From Pseudomonas sp. CCI4.2 (GTDB lineage: Bacteria; Pseudomonadota; Gammaproteobacteria; Pseudomonadales; Pseudomonadaceae): a stretch of DNA of 64,000 nt. Location of the stretch: contig NZ_CP133781.1 of NCBI RefSeq assembly GCF_034350045.1, positions 5,010,501 to 5,074,500 on the forward strand, in the 5' to 3' direction. The notes below the pieces were generated by a model that saw only the letters and a program-made list of their open reading frames with translations, ran no database searches and was not told where the DNA came from. The position numbers were made by a program, and so were the translations under genes. Of the stretch, positions 51,417 to 60,645 are shown piece by piece; within the stretch, counting starts at the first letter, position 1; every line of letters begins with the position of its first letter.

Positions 51417-52469
51417 TTATTCGACCATCGACCAGTCCAGCGGAGTACCCCGTTTCAACGCCTGTCTGGCACGCCGACCGATGACCGCGTCGCTGTGTTT
51501 GGGCGCTAATCCAAGGCCGGGACGGATGGCCCGAAAATTGTGGGCGCTGAACACCTCACCCGCCGCCATGTCCTGAGTGACATATAGCGACCGACGATAA
51601 ACCAGCGACTTGCGCTCAGCCTCCGTCACCCCGTAATGCACCTGCCCCATGGCCTGCCAGGCACGCTCGGTCTCAATCACCAGGCTGGCCAACTCCGCCG
51701 GTTCCAACGAGAAACTGGCATCAACCCCGCCCGCAGAACGGTCGAGGGTGAAGTGTTTTTCAATCACAGTTGCCCCGAGCGCCACCGCCGCAACGGACAC
51801 GCCCACGCCCATGGAGTGATCGGACAGCCCCACTTCGCACCCGAACAGTTCGCGCAAGTGTGGAATCGTCCGCAGGTGGCTGTTCACTGGCGAAGCGGGG
51901 TAAGTGCTGGTGCATTTGAGCAGTATCAAGTCTTTGCACCCGGCCGCACGGGCAGCACGGACGCTTTCGTCCAACTCGGCAACGCTGGCCATGCCGGTAG
52001 ACATAATCATCGGTTTACCGGTGGCAGCCACGCGGCGAATCAACGGCAAATCGGTGTTTTCAAAACTGGCGATTTTGTAGGCCGGAACATCCAGGCTTTC
52101 CAGGAAGTCCACAGCACTTTCATCGAAGGGCGTCGAGAACGCCAGCATACCCAGCGCTTTGGCCCGGGCGAAAATCGGCGCGTGCCATTCCCAGGGCGTA
52201 TGGGCTTTTTCGTACAGTGCATAAAGCGAGGAACCGGCCCACAGGCTATCGGGATCCTTGATGAAGAACTCGCCGTGATCAAGGTCCAGGGTCATGGTGT
52301 TGGCGGTGTAGGTTTGCAGTTTCAGGGCATGAGCGCCGGCCTTGGCCGCCGCCTCGACAATCTGCAGCGCGACCTCTAATGACTGGTTATGGTTGCCGCT
52401 CATCTCGGCGATGATAAAGGGCGCCGAGCCCGCGCCAATCGAACGCTGGCCAATCTTGAAGCTAGTCAT
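51417..52469 (-). CDS. pseI: Pseudaminic acid synthase PseI
   Basis: PseI condenses phosphoenolpyruvate with 2,4-diacetamido-2,4,6-trideoxy-L-altrose to give pseudaminic acid. The 350-residue NeuB-family protein has a TIM-barrel domain (FIIAEMSGNHNQSLEVALQI; KIASFENTDLPLIRRVAATG; STGMASVAELDE; VGLSDHSMG; EKHFTLDRS) and a C-terminal SAF domain (about 290-350). EMSGNHNQ is the form seen in PseI, as opposed to NeuB. It overlaps the pseG-pseH stop by 8 bp. Confidence 0.95.
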   Translation of the reverse strand: MTSFKIGQRSIGAGSAPFIIAEMSGNHNQSLEVALQIVEAAAKAGAHALKLQTYTANTMTLDLDHGEFFIKDPDSLWAGSSLYALYEKAHTPWEWHAPIFARAKALGMLAFSTPFDESAVDFLESLDVPAYKIASFENTDLPLIRRVAATGKPMIMSTGMASVAELDESVRAARAAGCKDLILLKCTSTYPASPVNSHLRTIPHLRELFGCEVGLSDHSMGVGVSVAAVALGATVIEKHFTLDRSAGGVDASFSLEPAELASLVIETERAWQAMGQVHYGVTEAERKSLVYRRSLYVTQDMAAGEVFSAHNFRAIRPGLGLAPKHSDAVIGRRARQALKRGTPLDWSMVE

Positions 52470-53970
52470 CTGAATGATCCCTTAAAGCGCGCTCGAAGCG
52501 GCAGTCGGCTTGAACATACCCGGCCTCTTGAAACAGACAAATTGACGCTTTATTGGCGGGCAATACCTGAGCGTCAATGGTGTGTAATTGAGGCCAATGC
52601 GCCCGGACGAACTGTTCGCCTTTTAGCAACAACGCCCTGCCCCAACCAAGACCAAAGCGCCCGTAGAGCAAATAGACCGACACTTCGGCTCGACCGCCAG
52701 CGAGGTCATAACGCAAGACCCCTACCGGCCGGTCGCTCGCTTCGGCAATCAACAATAATCGCTGAGCGTTGTTGAGCGTGGCTGCCAACCACGCAAGGTG
52801 AACATCCCAGCCGATGGGTTGCGCTTGCACAGACCATTGGCGAACGGCCTCTGCATTGCGTCCGTCGAATAATAAACGAGCGTCGGCCACGGTTGCCAAA
52901 CGCATCTGCAGAAACTCGCCTTCCAGCGCGGCCGCAACGCGCCTTGCGCCTTGGCCATCGACCAACTGACGGGAGCGCTCAGCGAAGCTCTGGCGTATAC
53001 CTTGATTGGTCAGCAGCACACCGATGGCATCCCGCAACGCCCCGACAGAAACGTCTTCACTCGGCCCTAGATATAAATGCGCGCCAATCGTGGCCAAGGC
53101 TTCGGCGTTGGCCCGTTGATTAGCCGCCACGGCAATGCAAACTGTCGGCAATCCCAACGCCGCGCGCTCCCAACTGGTACCGCCGCCCGCGCCGATAAAC
53201 AGGTCGGCTTGCGCCATCAGCTCAGCAAAGTGTTCCGTGTGAGCTTGAAAGCGCCACGTCGGCCGAGTGCTCGCCATGGCCTGCATCGACGCCCCTTTTG
53301 GGTTGCCGGTGCCAGCGACAAAATCAATCTCCAGCTCATGAAAGTCGACAAGCGCCAACATGGCTTTCCAGGTCTCACCCGCTGCATCGAAGCCGCCGAA
53401 ATTCACCAGAATCCGCTTAGCCTGCGCCCGAATCGGTACCGGGGGGCGCTTGAACTCGTCACGAATCATCGCAAAGCGTGGACCCAATAAGCATCGGCAT
53501 GCGGGGGTAGTCCAGGGATCGTACGCCTCGGGTGTGCCGCTGAAATTCTGGTCGAGCAGTAAATCCGCAGCGTGACGGCGATTGGCCAAGTCATCGATGG
53601 CCGCAATTTTTAATCCCCATTGCCGCGCTGCGGTCTGCCACTGATGGTCCAGGCCGTAATGATCGACGATGATCCAATCGAAGCGCTCATCCACTGGCAA
53701 CAACTGTTGCAGCGCTGCGATATCGACCTGCCAGGGCAATGCAGCTTCAATGTTTTGTCCGGCATCGGACGTTTCGGCATACGCCGCTGGCAAGCCGTAG
53801 GTGCGCCACCCTTGAGCGGCTAGCCGGTCGAGTAGATGCCCTGGCAATAAACGGCAGGCAAAGCTGACCTGCGCGCCGCTGTTGCGCAACACCGTTGCCA
53901 AGGTTAGGCAGCGCGCAATATGGCCGCTGCCAATGGCATGGGACGCGTCGGCTCGAATCAGGACGTTCAC
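52462..53970 (-). CDS. pseG: PseG-PseH fusion: UDP-sugar hydrolase plus N-acetyltransferase
   Basis: The 502-residue protein joins two pseudaminic acid enzymes. Residues 1 to about 345 are PseG, a GT-B-like UDP-sugar hydrolase: MNVLIRADASHAIGSGHIAR with the catalytic-type His17 in GSGHIxR, and GAGGGTSWERAALGLPTVCI. Residues about 355-500 are a GNAT N-acetyltransferase equal in place to PseH (MRLATVADARLLFDGRNAEA; VSVYLLYGRFGLGWGRALL; NKASICLFQEAGYVQ). In Campylobacter the two are separate proteins acting in successive steps (PseH, then PseG). There is no separate pseH in the cluster, so the fusion completes the pathway. Overlaps: 4 bp with pseF, 8 bp with pseI. Confidence 0.92.
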   Translation of the reverse strand: MNVLIRADASHAIGSGHIARCLTLATVLRNSGAQVSFACRLLPGHLLDRLAAQGWRTYGLPAAYAETSDAGQNIEAALPWQVDIAALQQLLPVDERFDWIIVDHYGLDHQWQTAARQWGLKIAAIDDLANRRHAADLLLDQNFSGTPEAYDPWTTPACRCLLGPRFAMIRDEFKRPPVPIRAQAKRILVNFGGFDAAGETWKAMLALVDFHELEIDFVAGTGNPKGASMQAMASTRPTWRFQAHTEHFAELMAQADLFIGAGGGTSWERAALGLPTVCIAVAANQRANAEALATIGAHLYLGPSEDVSVGALRDAIGVLLTNQGIRQSFAERSRQLVDGQGARRVAAALEGEFLQMRLATVADARLLFDGRNAEAVRQWSVQAQPIGWDVHLAWLAATLNNAQRLLLIAEASDRPVGVLRYDLAGGRAEVSVYLLYGRFGLGWGRALLLKGEQFVRAHWPQLHTIDAQVLPANKASICLFQEAGYVQADCRFERALRDHSDD

Positions 53971-54677
53971 GGCGCCAGCTCCCCGCCCGCAAGCAAGGCG
54001 GCGTAAAGGTATTCAGCCCGAGTCCAGTCTTCTTCGTTGTCGATGTCCTGAACCAAATGCCGAGGCAGGATAACCGGCAGACTTTGCTCGGAAAACAACA
54101 CATCGCCACGCAGCCACGCCTCGCTACGCCCCCAATAAAATTGCCCGGCGTCTTGATAGGCCACGGGCAAATCTTGCGAGCGGGTTTCCCGGAATTGCGG
54201 ATACATCGATTGCAAGGCGCCCTCCTCGGTCAAACCTAAAGCCCGTTGCACGGCGAAACCAAAACCGCACACTGAAAAGGCGTAGGATTTTTCGGGGTGC
54301 TGCTTCAGGAGGGTCAATCCTTCAGCCAGGTAGCGGGCTTGCAGTAACGGCGCGGTGGCATAAATGCAGCACGCATACTCGAAGCGCTGGCCTTGCTCCT
54401 GAAGCGTGGTTAGGGCGTGAACGATCACCGCTGCCGTGCCCGTGAAATCATCAGCCAGACGTGCCGGGCGGATGAATGGCACCTGCGCTCCATTCGCCCT
54501 GGCTATCGCTGCAATTTCATCGTCATCCGTACTAACCACAACCTGATCGAACAACCCGTATTTAAGCGCGGCGCGTATCGACCAGACGATCATCGGTTCG
54601 CCGTTGAACAGCTTGAGATTCTTGCGCGCAATCCGTTTGCTGCCGCCCCGGGCCGGGATTATCGCCACCGCTGTCAT
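53967..54677 (-). CDS. pseF: CMP-pseudaminic acid cytidylyltransferase PseF
   Basis: PseF activates pseudaminic acid with CTP. The 236-residue protein starts with the nucleotidyltransferase signature AIIPARGGSKRIARKNLKLF and contains VVVSTDDDEIAAIA and QDAGQFYWGRSEAWL. The last of these is characteristic of PseF-type enzymes. It overlaps the methylase stop by 4 bp and the pseG-pseH start by 4 bp. Confidence 0.94.
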   Translation of the reverse strand: MTAVAIIPARGGSKRIARKNLKLFNGEPMIVWSIRAALKYGLFDQVVVSTDDDEIAAIARANGAQVPFIRPARLADDFTGTAAVIVHALTTLQEQGQRFEYACCIYATAPLLQARYLAEGLTLLKQHPEKSYAFSVCGFGFAVQRALGLTEEGALQSMYPQFRETRSQDLPVAYQDAGQFYWGRSEAWLRGDVLFSEQSLPVILPRHLVQDIDNEEDWTRAEYLYAALLAGGELAP

Positions 54678-55294
54678 AGGCGTTTTTCCAGCAGAAACCA
54701 GTTGATGTCGTCCGTGGGAAATTGCGGATCGCGGTGGTAACTGAAGCCGTAATCCAGCAGTTGCAGATCCGGGTAACAGTCAAGCATTTCACCGGCGAAA
54801 TCACGCTTGAACAACTTGCCGGCGTTGCCGCGATAAGCCACTTCAACCGGCACCGGGTTGTAGTATTCGCCGATCAGAATGTAACGCTGGCTTAGGGCAT
54901 GCAGTTGCGCATAGGCCGCCGGCAGTAACTCAGGCGCCAAGTGAATCAGCACGCCTTTGCTCAGCGTCAGGTCGAAAGTTCGTTGACGGGGATAGTCGAA
55001 CAACGAACCGTGCCAGACATCTCCAATGCCCAGCGCTTGAGCGTAGGCCTGAGCCTGTGCGTTGATCTCGACGCCCTGCAAGACGCAGTTCGGAAATAAC
55101 TGATGCAGCGCCAGCAAGTTATTGCCTGTATTGGTGCCCAGCTCCAACAGACTGTTCAGCCGCGACGTGCGTGCCAGCGCTTTGGCGAATAACGCCAGGT
55201 TGGCAGCGGTCAGCGGCTGGCCTTGGTTGCGCCCCACGTACTGATCACCAAAGTCGCCCTGCCAGAACTGTTCTTGCTCACTCAAGTCACGCAT
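54674..55294 (-). CDS. Pseudaminic acid biosynthesis-associated methylase
   Basis: This 206-residue class I SAM-dependent methyltransferase has LLELGTNTGNNLLALHQLFP as SAM motif I and begins SEQEQFWQGDFGDQYVGRNQ, the pattern of the family named for its association with pseudaminic acid genes (TIGR03587). Its target is not known; methylation of the sugar or its precursor is likely. It lies between pseC and pseF and overlaps pseF by 4 bp. Confidence 0.9.
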   Translation of the reverse strand: MRDLSEQEQFWQGDFGDQYVGRNQGQPLTAANLALFAKALARTSRLNSLLELGTNTGNNLLALHQLFPNCVLQGVEINAQAQAYAQALGIGDVWHGSLFDYPRQRTFDLTLSKGVLIHLAPELLPAAYAQLHALSQRYILIGEYYNPVPVEVAYRGNAGKLFKRDFAGEMLDCYPDLQLLDYGFSYHRDPQFPTDDINWFLLEKRL

Positions 55295-55325
55295 CGATCA
55301 TTCTCATCAACGAATCGCACAACGC

Positions 55326-56495
55326 TTAGGCCAAAAGGCGGCGCAGCTGCTCGATCACATAGTCTTGTTGCTCATCGGTCAGATCAGGGAACAGCGGCAA
55401 GCTGACTGCTTCACCGAAATAACCTTCGGCCACCGGAAAATCACCCTCGCCAAAGCCCATACTTTGGTAATACGGTTGCAGATGCACTGGAATGTAATGC
55501 AGGTTCACCCCGATACCCGCCGCCCGCATGGCGTCGAACAAGTCTCGCTGGCTGAGTGTGAGCCGATCAAAATGCACCCGCACCACGTAGAGGTGCCACG
55601 CCGATTCAGCACCGGCTTGTGCGCTGGGGAGCTGAATGGGAAGACCGGCCAACAGTCGATCATAACGAGCCGCCAACTGGCGCCGTCGCGCGATAAAACC
55701 CTCGAGCCGGGCTATCTGCGAAAGCCCCAGCGCAGCGTGCAAATCTGTCATCCGATAGTTGAAACCCAGCTCGACTTGCTGGTAGTACCAAAGCCCCTCG
55801 CTGGGCACCGACACCTGCGCCGGATCAGCGGTAATCCCATGGCTGCGCAACCGACGTAACCGTTCGGCCAACGCCGGTCGATTGGTCAAGACCATCCCGC
55901 CTTCGCCCGAGGTAATAATCTTCACCGGGTGAAAACTGAAAATGGTCATCGCCGCGTACGCGCCACACCCAACAGGACGCCCAAGGTACGTCGCGCCCAC
56001 TGCATGGGATGCGTCTTCAATTAACGTAAATCCGTAACGTTCAGCCAGTGCCGCCATCGCGCGCAGGTCACAGCTTTGGCCGGAAAAAGCGACCGCAACC
56101 ACTACTTTGGGCAATGCCCCAGCGGCCTCGGCAGCGACGAGCTTTTTCGCCAGCACATCCGCATCAAGGTTCCAGGTCAGCGGGTCAATGTCGACAAAAT
56201 CAACCTCGGCACCGCAATAGCGTCCGCAGTTGGCGGAGGCCACAAAGGTATTGGGCGTGGTCCATAACCAGTCACCCTCGCCCAACCCGGCAGCCAGACA
56301 CGCGATATGCAGCGCCGCCGTGGCATTGCACACCGCTACCGCGAAATCAGCCTCGCAATGCTCGGCCATTGCCGCTTCAAAGCGTTCAATGGTCGGGCCT
56401 TGAGTCAGCCACGGCGATTTAAGAACCGCCACTACGGCGTCGATGTCCGTTTGGTCGATGTTCTGTCGCCCATAAGGAATCGAAAAGGTGCTCAT
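55326..56495 (-). CDS. pseC: UDP-4-amino-4,6-dideoxy-N-acetyl-beta-L-altrosamine transaminase PseC
   Basis: PseC aminates the 4-keto sugar made by PseB, using PLP and glutamate. The 389-residue DegT/DnrJ/EryC1 aminotransferase begins MSTFSIPYGRQNIDQTDIDA. It has the PLP lysine at 192 (FSFHPVKIITSGEGGM) and EDASHAVGATYLGR with the cofactor-stacking residues. The ATG overlaps the pseB stop by 4 bp. Confidence 0.95.
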   Translation of the reverse strand: MSTFSIPYGRQNIDQTDIDAVVAVLKSPWLTQGPTIERFEAAMAEHCEADFAVAVCNATAALHIACLAAGLGEGDWLWTTPNTFVASANCGRYCGAEVDFVDIDPLTWNLDADVLAKKLVAAEAAGALPKVVVAVAFSGQSCDLRAMAALAERYGFTLIEDASHAVGATYLGRPVGCGAYAAMTIFSFHPVKIITSGEGGMVLTNRPALAERLRRLRSHGITADPAQVSVPSEGLWYYQQVELGFNYRMTDLHAALGLSQIARLEGFIARRRQLAARYDRLLAGLPIQLPSAQAGAESAWHLYVVRVHFDRLTLSQRDLFDAMRAAGIGVNLHYIPVHLQPYYQSMGFGEGDFPVAEGYFGEAVSLPLFPDLTDEQQDYVIEQLRRLLA

Positions 56496-57517
56496 GCCGG
56501 CAGCTCGACCGGCCGCTGGGGAGGTGACTCTTCGTGCAGGGCTGAAATCTGCCCCACACTCAAAAATTCGGGGTTGATGTCGGAGCGGTATTCAAAATCT
56601 TCATTCACCGCCACGCCCTGCTCACCCACACCGTCGATGGCAAAATCGACATCGACGCTGGTGAAGCGAATCGACGGTTGAATGGTGTAATGATCCTTGA
56701 ACTCTATGGTCATGCGCGCGTCGTCCAACGGCACCATCAGTTCATGAAGCTTTTCACCGGGACGGATACCGACAATCGTGTGCGGCAAATGCGCCGCCAT
56801 GCCTTTGGCCAAATCCACCACCCGAATCGACGGAATTTTCGGCACGAACACTTCCCCGCCATGCATCCGGGCAAAACTGTCGAGCACGAATTGCACGCCA
56901 TGATCGAGGGTGATCCAGAAGCGTGTCATGCGCACATCGGTGATTGGCAGTTCCCGCGCACCTTCGCTGATCAGCTTGCTGAAAAATGGAACTACCGACC
57001 CTCGGGAGCCCGCGACGTTGCCGTAACGTACTACCGAGAAACGGGTCGATTGGTCTCCGGCAATATTGTTCGCCGCGACGAACAGTTTGTCTGACAGCAA
57101 CTTGGTTGCGCCGTACAAATTGATCGGGCTGGCGGCCTTGTCTGTAGACAAGGCGATCACCCGCTTCACCCCGTTGTCGATGGCGGCGGCAATAATATTT
57201 TCCGCGCCATTGACGTTGGTTCGGATGAACTCCGTCGGGTTGTATTCCGCTGCTGGCACCTGCTTAAGAGCAGCCGCATGCACCACGTAATCGATCCCTC
57301 TCATTGCCACCCGCAAACGCTCGGCATCGCGCACATCGCCAAGAAAATAACGCATGCACGGTGCATTGAACGTTTGCTGCATTTCGTATTGCTTGAGCTC
57401 GTCGCGTGAAAACACCACGACGCGCTTGGGCTGGTACTGTTCCAGCAAGCGACGAATGAAATTACGGCCGAATGAACCCGTGCCGCCAGAGATGAAAATC
57501 GATTTGCCGTTGAACAT
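56492..57517 (-). CDS. pseB: UDP-GlcNAc 4,6-dehydratase (5-epimerising) PseB
   Basis: PseB starts pseudaminic acid synthesis by converting UDP-GlcNAc to the 4-keto-6-deoxy-L-arabino sugar. The 341-residue short-chain dehydrogenase has GGTGSFGRNFIRRLL as Rossmann motif, VFSRDELKQYEMQQTF after it, and STDKAASPINLYGATKLLSD with the active-site Asp-Lys and the Tyr-x3-Lys-like segment. It is 28 bp downstream of the large glycosyltransferase gene and coupled to pseC. Confidence 0.95.
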   Translation of the reverse strand: MFNGKSIFISGGTGSFGRNFIRRLLEQYQPKRVVVFSRDELKQYEMQQTFNAPCMRYFLGDVRDAERLRVAMRGIDYVVHAAALKQVPAAEYNPTEFIRTNVNGAENIIAAAIDNGVKRVIALSTDKAASPINLYGATKLLSDKLFVAANNIAGDQSTRFSVVRYGNVAGSRGSVVPFFSKLISEGARELPITDVRMTRFWITLDHGVQFVLDSFARMHGGEVFVPKIPSIRVVDLAKGMAAHLPHTIVGIRPGEKLHELMVPLDDARMTIEFKDHYTIQPSIRFTSVDVDFAIDGVGEQGVAVNEDFEYRSDINPEFLSVGQISALHEESPPQRPVELPA

Positions 57518-57545
57518 GCTGTGAGTCCTTAGACCAATACCTGAC

Positions 57546-60473
57546 TTAAACGAGCAATGGAGCCCAGTTCACACTGGACGCGTCACCGAGGGTGAACCCC
57601 TTGCCTATCAGGGACAGGTTGCTGTTGTAGGCTGGGTCGTGGGCAAACTGACTGCTCCATTTGGTGCGCAGTTTTTCTAGCGCGCCTGCAGACTTCGGCA
57701 TCGTGCCCGGATGAATGATTTCGACCTGTGGCGTCCACACCGTCATGTGGCCGGTTTGTCTAATTTTCAGGCACAGATCGACGTCACTGTAGGCCTCGGC
57801 GAAATCGGTCTCGTCCAGACCACCGACGGCGTCGAAGAGTGCTTTGCGGACCATCAAACAGTTGGCTGACACGGCGGAATAGCTTTGTTCTACCCGTAGA
57901 CGTTGCAGGTATCCGTTGGCGTCTTCCTTTTCACCCACAAACGGCGAACCAACGCCGTCGTTCAAACCGAGAATCAACCCGGCCTGGGTGATTGTGCCGT
58001 CACGCTCCATCAGCTTGGCGCCGACGACCCCGACTTCAGGGCGTTGGGCTTGGTTAAGCAGCAACTCGATCCAGTTCGGGCTAACGACCTCACCGTCGTC
58101 CGACAGCAATACCAAGTAATCGCCTGTTGCCTGGCGGCAGGCTTCATTGAGCAACGCAGAGGCATTAAGGCCTTGTTCGTTGCGTAACACGCGCACTCGA
58201 CGTCCTTCATGCTCCTGTTGACCCAACCACGTAACCGTCTCTGGGTCGGTACTCTGGTTGTCCACAATCAGTACTTCATACAGTCTGTAGCGAGTTTTCA
58301 GCAACACGCTGGTTAAACATTGCTTAAGCGAACCTACGTTATCGTGGCTTTGCACGATGATCGACACCTTGGGTTGGGTGCGGTGACGATAATCGACTTG
58401 ATAAGTGCCCGGCAGTTTGGAGTTAACTTTCGCCTTATAACCGTAACTGGTGAGGTGACGGTTCAACGCCAGGCTTTCATGGCTATTTTCATCTGTCCAC
58501 GGCTGATCACAAATTAGCAACGGCTCGTCTAAATGCGCCAACCAATCCATACCGCCACGTTCGATGATGCGCAACAGCAAATCGAATTCTAATGCTCCGG
58601 AAAAATCGGCTGAGTAACCACCGGCCTCTACGAATACGTCTTTGCGGATCAGCCAATGCCGCGCCATTAATGAGGGCAGGCTTCTCAGCATGTCCAAGCT
58701 AAATCCCTGACGGAACACATCGTGTAGCGAGCCACCAGGCACGCGTTGAATCTCGTCGGCAAACACTGCACGGCATTGAGGTGCTGCCAACAACTCCAGG
58801 CTCGTGCGTAATAAACCGCTGCGGGTGAACTGATCACCACCGTTTGCCAAGATTACCCAGTCACAGGACGTTTCCCGTGCTACTTGATTAAGTTTATCTA
58901 TATAGTTATCAGCATTAACTTTAACGAAGTGAAGCATGTCTTGTGCCGTTGTAGTAGTCGCCGGCATGCCGTTGGTAAACACGACTATCTTGAACGCTCT
59001 AAACTCGCTTTCCATCAAGCTATCGAGCGTGATCTGCAACTTACTGTTGTCGTTGTCGGTGTTCAACAACATAATGCAAAACTGAGGGCCGCCCTGGTGG
59101 ATCTCAAGGTGCCCGGCAATCAACGCTGCCTCGTCCACGCTAGGCGTACGCTGTTCAAGCCATTTTAATAAACGACCGGAGGGCATGCTTGCCAGTTGGG
59201 CGCTGCGGTCTTCAATCGATATAGCGTCCAGCCGCTGCACCCAATCAAACATCGCTGCGGCCTCTTCCGGCTCCGCCAACAGCTTCAGATTATTCGCGAG
59301 CGTTTCAACGAGCCGTTTATTAAACGGACTAAGGTCCATCGCTGGCCACAAACGCCCCGTGATTGTTTTAAGGTTATCGGTGTCGTGTACCCGCAGCGCC
59401 TCATCTTGCTGGACCCAGATACCCTCAAGTACCTCGAGCTGCAGCAGCCCCGCAGGCATGGCGTGAGCCAAGAATTCAATATCAGTCAGTTGATCAAAAA
59501 ACGCCTTGTTGTAAAAAGGCATTTCAACAAACTGCTCAGGATTGAAACGTCGTTGTGGCCCCTCGAGTGGACTGCTCCAACTCGAATCAAAGATAGGCTT
59601 CACCGTCAACGCTACTGCGGTCATTAGCCCCTCCTTCATCGCTTCAAAACTTTCCAGCGTCGATTGCTTGATTTGCTCAAGGCTGAGATCGGTGATGGTC
59701 GTAGAAAGGCTGGAGAAGAACTCAGCGTAGTGCTGCCGCTCTGACTCTAATTTAGGATCGAGCGGTTTGAGAACGTTGACTACGTTACTTCCGTGGTCTG
59801 ACGTATACTTCGTCTCACGCACACTGTACGGAATCGGAAGAATCCTGACTTTGGCGGACATGGAAAGATAATAAGCATGGCCAATTTCGGCCCACTCAAA
59901 ACCGATATCCAGAGGCACTACTGCGAACCAATCACGTAGAATCTCTGTCCGTGTTACTGAATAGAACGGCGGTATGAACTGACTTAAGAAATCCCTAATA
60001 CGTCGCTCAGGCCGGTCAGATGAATAATCCTCCTGCACTTTCTTATCGCGACGATAATATTGGACCTTATTGCCTTGCGTCATATACATCACGCTATAGC
60101 CGTAACAGGCGCCATAGTCAGGCGTCGCTTCAAGGAACTCCAGCGATTGGGTAATCCCGCTGTGCAAGATGAAATCATCATCAGCAGCGAACAACATATA
60201 CGGGGTCGTTACCAAGGCGACGCCATGAGCAAGTTTAGCCTGCAACACACCGTAGCCAAACTGCGGGAGATGCTGGTAATCGACATTCGGAAAACGTTCA
60301 GCGAGTCCCTTACAGAGCACCGGGGAGGAATCAAGTACAAGAATCTTGCAGGGAAAATCAACGTAATACTGCAGCGCCCTGAGTAAAAACGCCGGGCGAT
60401 TGTGAGTCGTTATTACCAGCGTAAGGCGCTCAGACAACGACGATGCAAGATCAAGACTGTACGTGTTTTTCAT
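57546..60473 (-). CDS. Large multi-domain glycosyltransferase, FgtA-like
   Basis: The 975-residue protein (ATG at 60473 with GGGGAAG upstream) begins with a GT2-fold domain of the TIGR00180 type: LTLVITTHNRPAFLLRALQY and the metal-binding AADDD at about 97-100. A helical linker follows (about 280-450), then a degenerate GT2-like domain (about 465-690: QFCIMLLNTDNDNSKLQITL, ILANGGDQF). A complete C-terminal GT2 domain comes last (about 700-930: PKVSIIVQSHDNVGSLKQCL, DYLVLLSDDGEVVSPNWIEL, FAEAYSDVDLCLKIRQTG). Similar multi-domain transferases (FgtA, Fgt1) build the flagellin O-glycan in P. aeruginosa and P. syringae. It likely adds several sugars to flagellin or to a first sugar; donor specificity cannot be read. 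Confidence 0.87.
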   Translation of the reverse strand: MKNTYSLDLASSLSERLTLVITTHNRPAFLLRALQYYVDFPCKILVLDSSPVLCKGLAERFPNVDYQHLPQFGYGVLQAKLAHGVALVTTPYMLFAADDDFILHSGITQSLEFLEATPDYGACYGYSVMYMTQGNKVQYYRRDKKVQEDYSSDRPERRIRDFLSQFIPPFYSVTRTEILRDWFAVVPLDIGFEWAEIGHAYYLSMSAKVRILPIPYSVRETKYTSDHGSNVVNVLKPLDPKLESERQHYAEFFSSLSTTITDLSLEQIKQSTLESFEAMKEGLMTAVALTVKPIFDSSWSSPLEGPQRRFNPEQFVEMPFYNKAFFDQLTDIEFLAHAMPAGLLQLEVLEGIWVQQDEALRVHDTDNLKTITGRLWPAMDLSPFNKRLVETLANNLKLLAEPEEAAAMFDWVQRLDAISIEDRSAQLASMPSGRLLKWLEQRTPSVDEAALIAGHLEIHQGGPQFCIMLLNTDNDNSKLQITLDSLMESEFRAFKIVVFTNGMPATTTTAQDMLHFVKVNADNYIDKLNQVARETSCDWVILANGGDQFTRSGLLRTSLELLAAPQCRAVFADEIQRVPGGSLHDVFRQGFSLDMLRSLPSLMARHWLIRKDVFVEAGGYSADFSGALEFDLLLRIIERGGMDWLAHLDEPLLICDQPWTDENSHESLALNRHLTSYGYKAKVNSKLPGTYQVDYRHRTQPKVSIIVQSHDNVGSLKQCLTSVLLKTRYRLYEVLIVDNQSTDPETVTWLGQQEHEGRRVRVLRNEQGLNASALLNEACRQATGDYLVLLSDDGEVVSPNWIELLLNQAQRPEVGVVGAKLMERDGTITQAGLILGLNDGVGSPFVGEKEDANGYLQRLRVEQSYSAVSANCLMVRKALFDAVGGLDETDFAEAYSDVDLCLKIRQTGHMTVWTPQVEIIHPGTMPKSAGALEKLRTKWSSQFAHDPAYNSNLSLIGKGFTLGDASSVNWAPLLV

Positions 60474-60640
60474 AAACTTCCCCAACCGGCAAACCAAAAA
60501 TAAGGTAACTGTCGCATTTTCATTAATGCACTTGGCACAGCAGTGTGTCTAACCGCGCGAATCTGACAACCCCTCGCCAACAAAGCCTCGACTAGAGGGC
60601 GACCGACAAACCCCGTCGCCCCCGTGACCAGACCATGCAT
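60470..60640 (-). pseudogene. N-terminal remnant of an NAD-dependent epimerase/dehydratase
   Basis: The minus strand from 60640 reads MHGLVTGATGFVGRPLVEAL and continues LARGCQIRAVRHTAVPS, a clear Rossmann start of an extended short-chain dehydrogenase. After about 40 residues the similarity stops, the frame runs through MKMRQLPYFWFAGWGSL and ends at a stop overlapping the glycosyltransferase ATG. A full protein would need about 300 residues, so this is a truncated remnant. Its position just after the C-methyltransferase suggests it was the reductase or epimerase of the CDP-sugar branch. Confidence 0.75.
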
Positions 60641-60645
60641 ACCCT

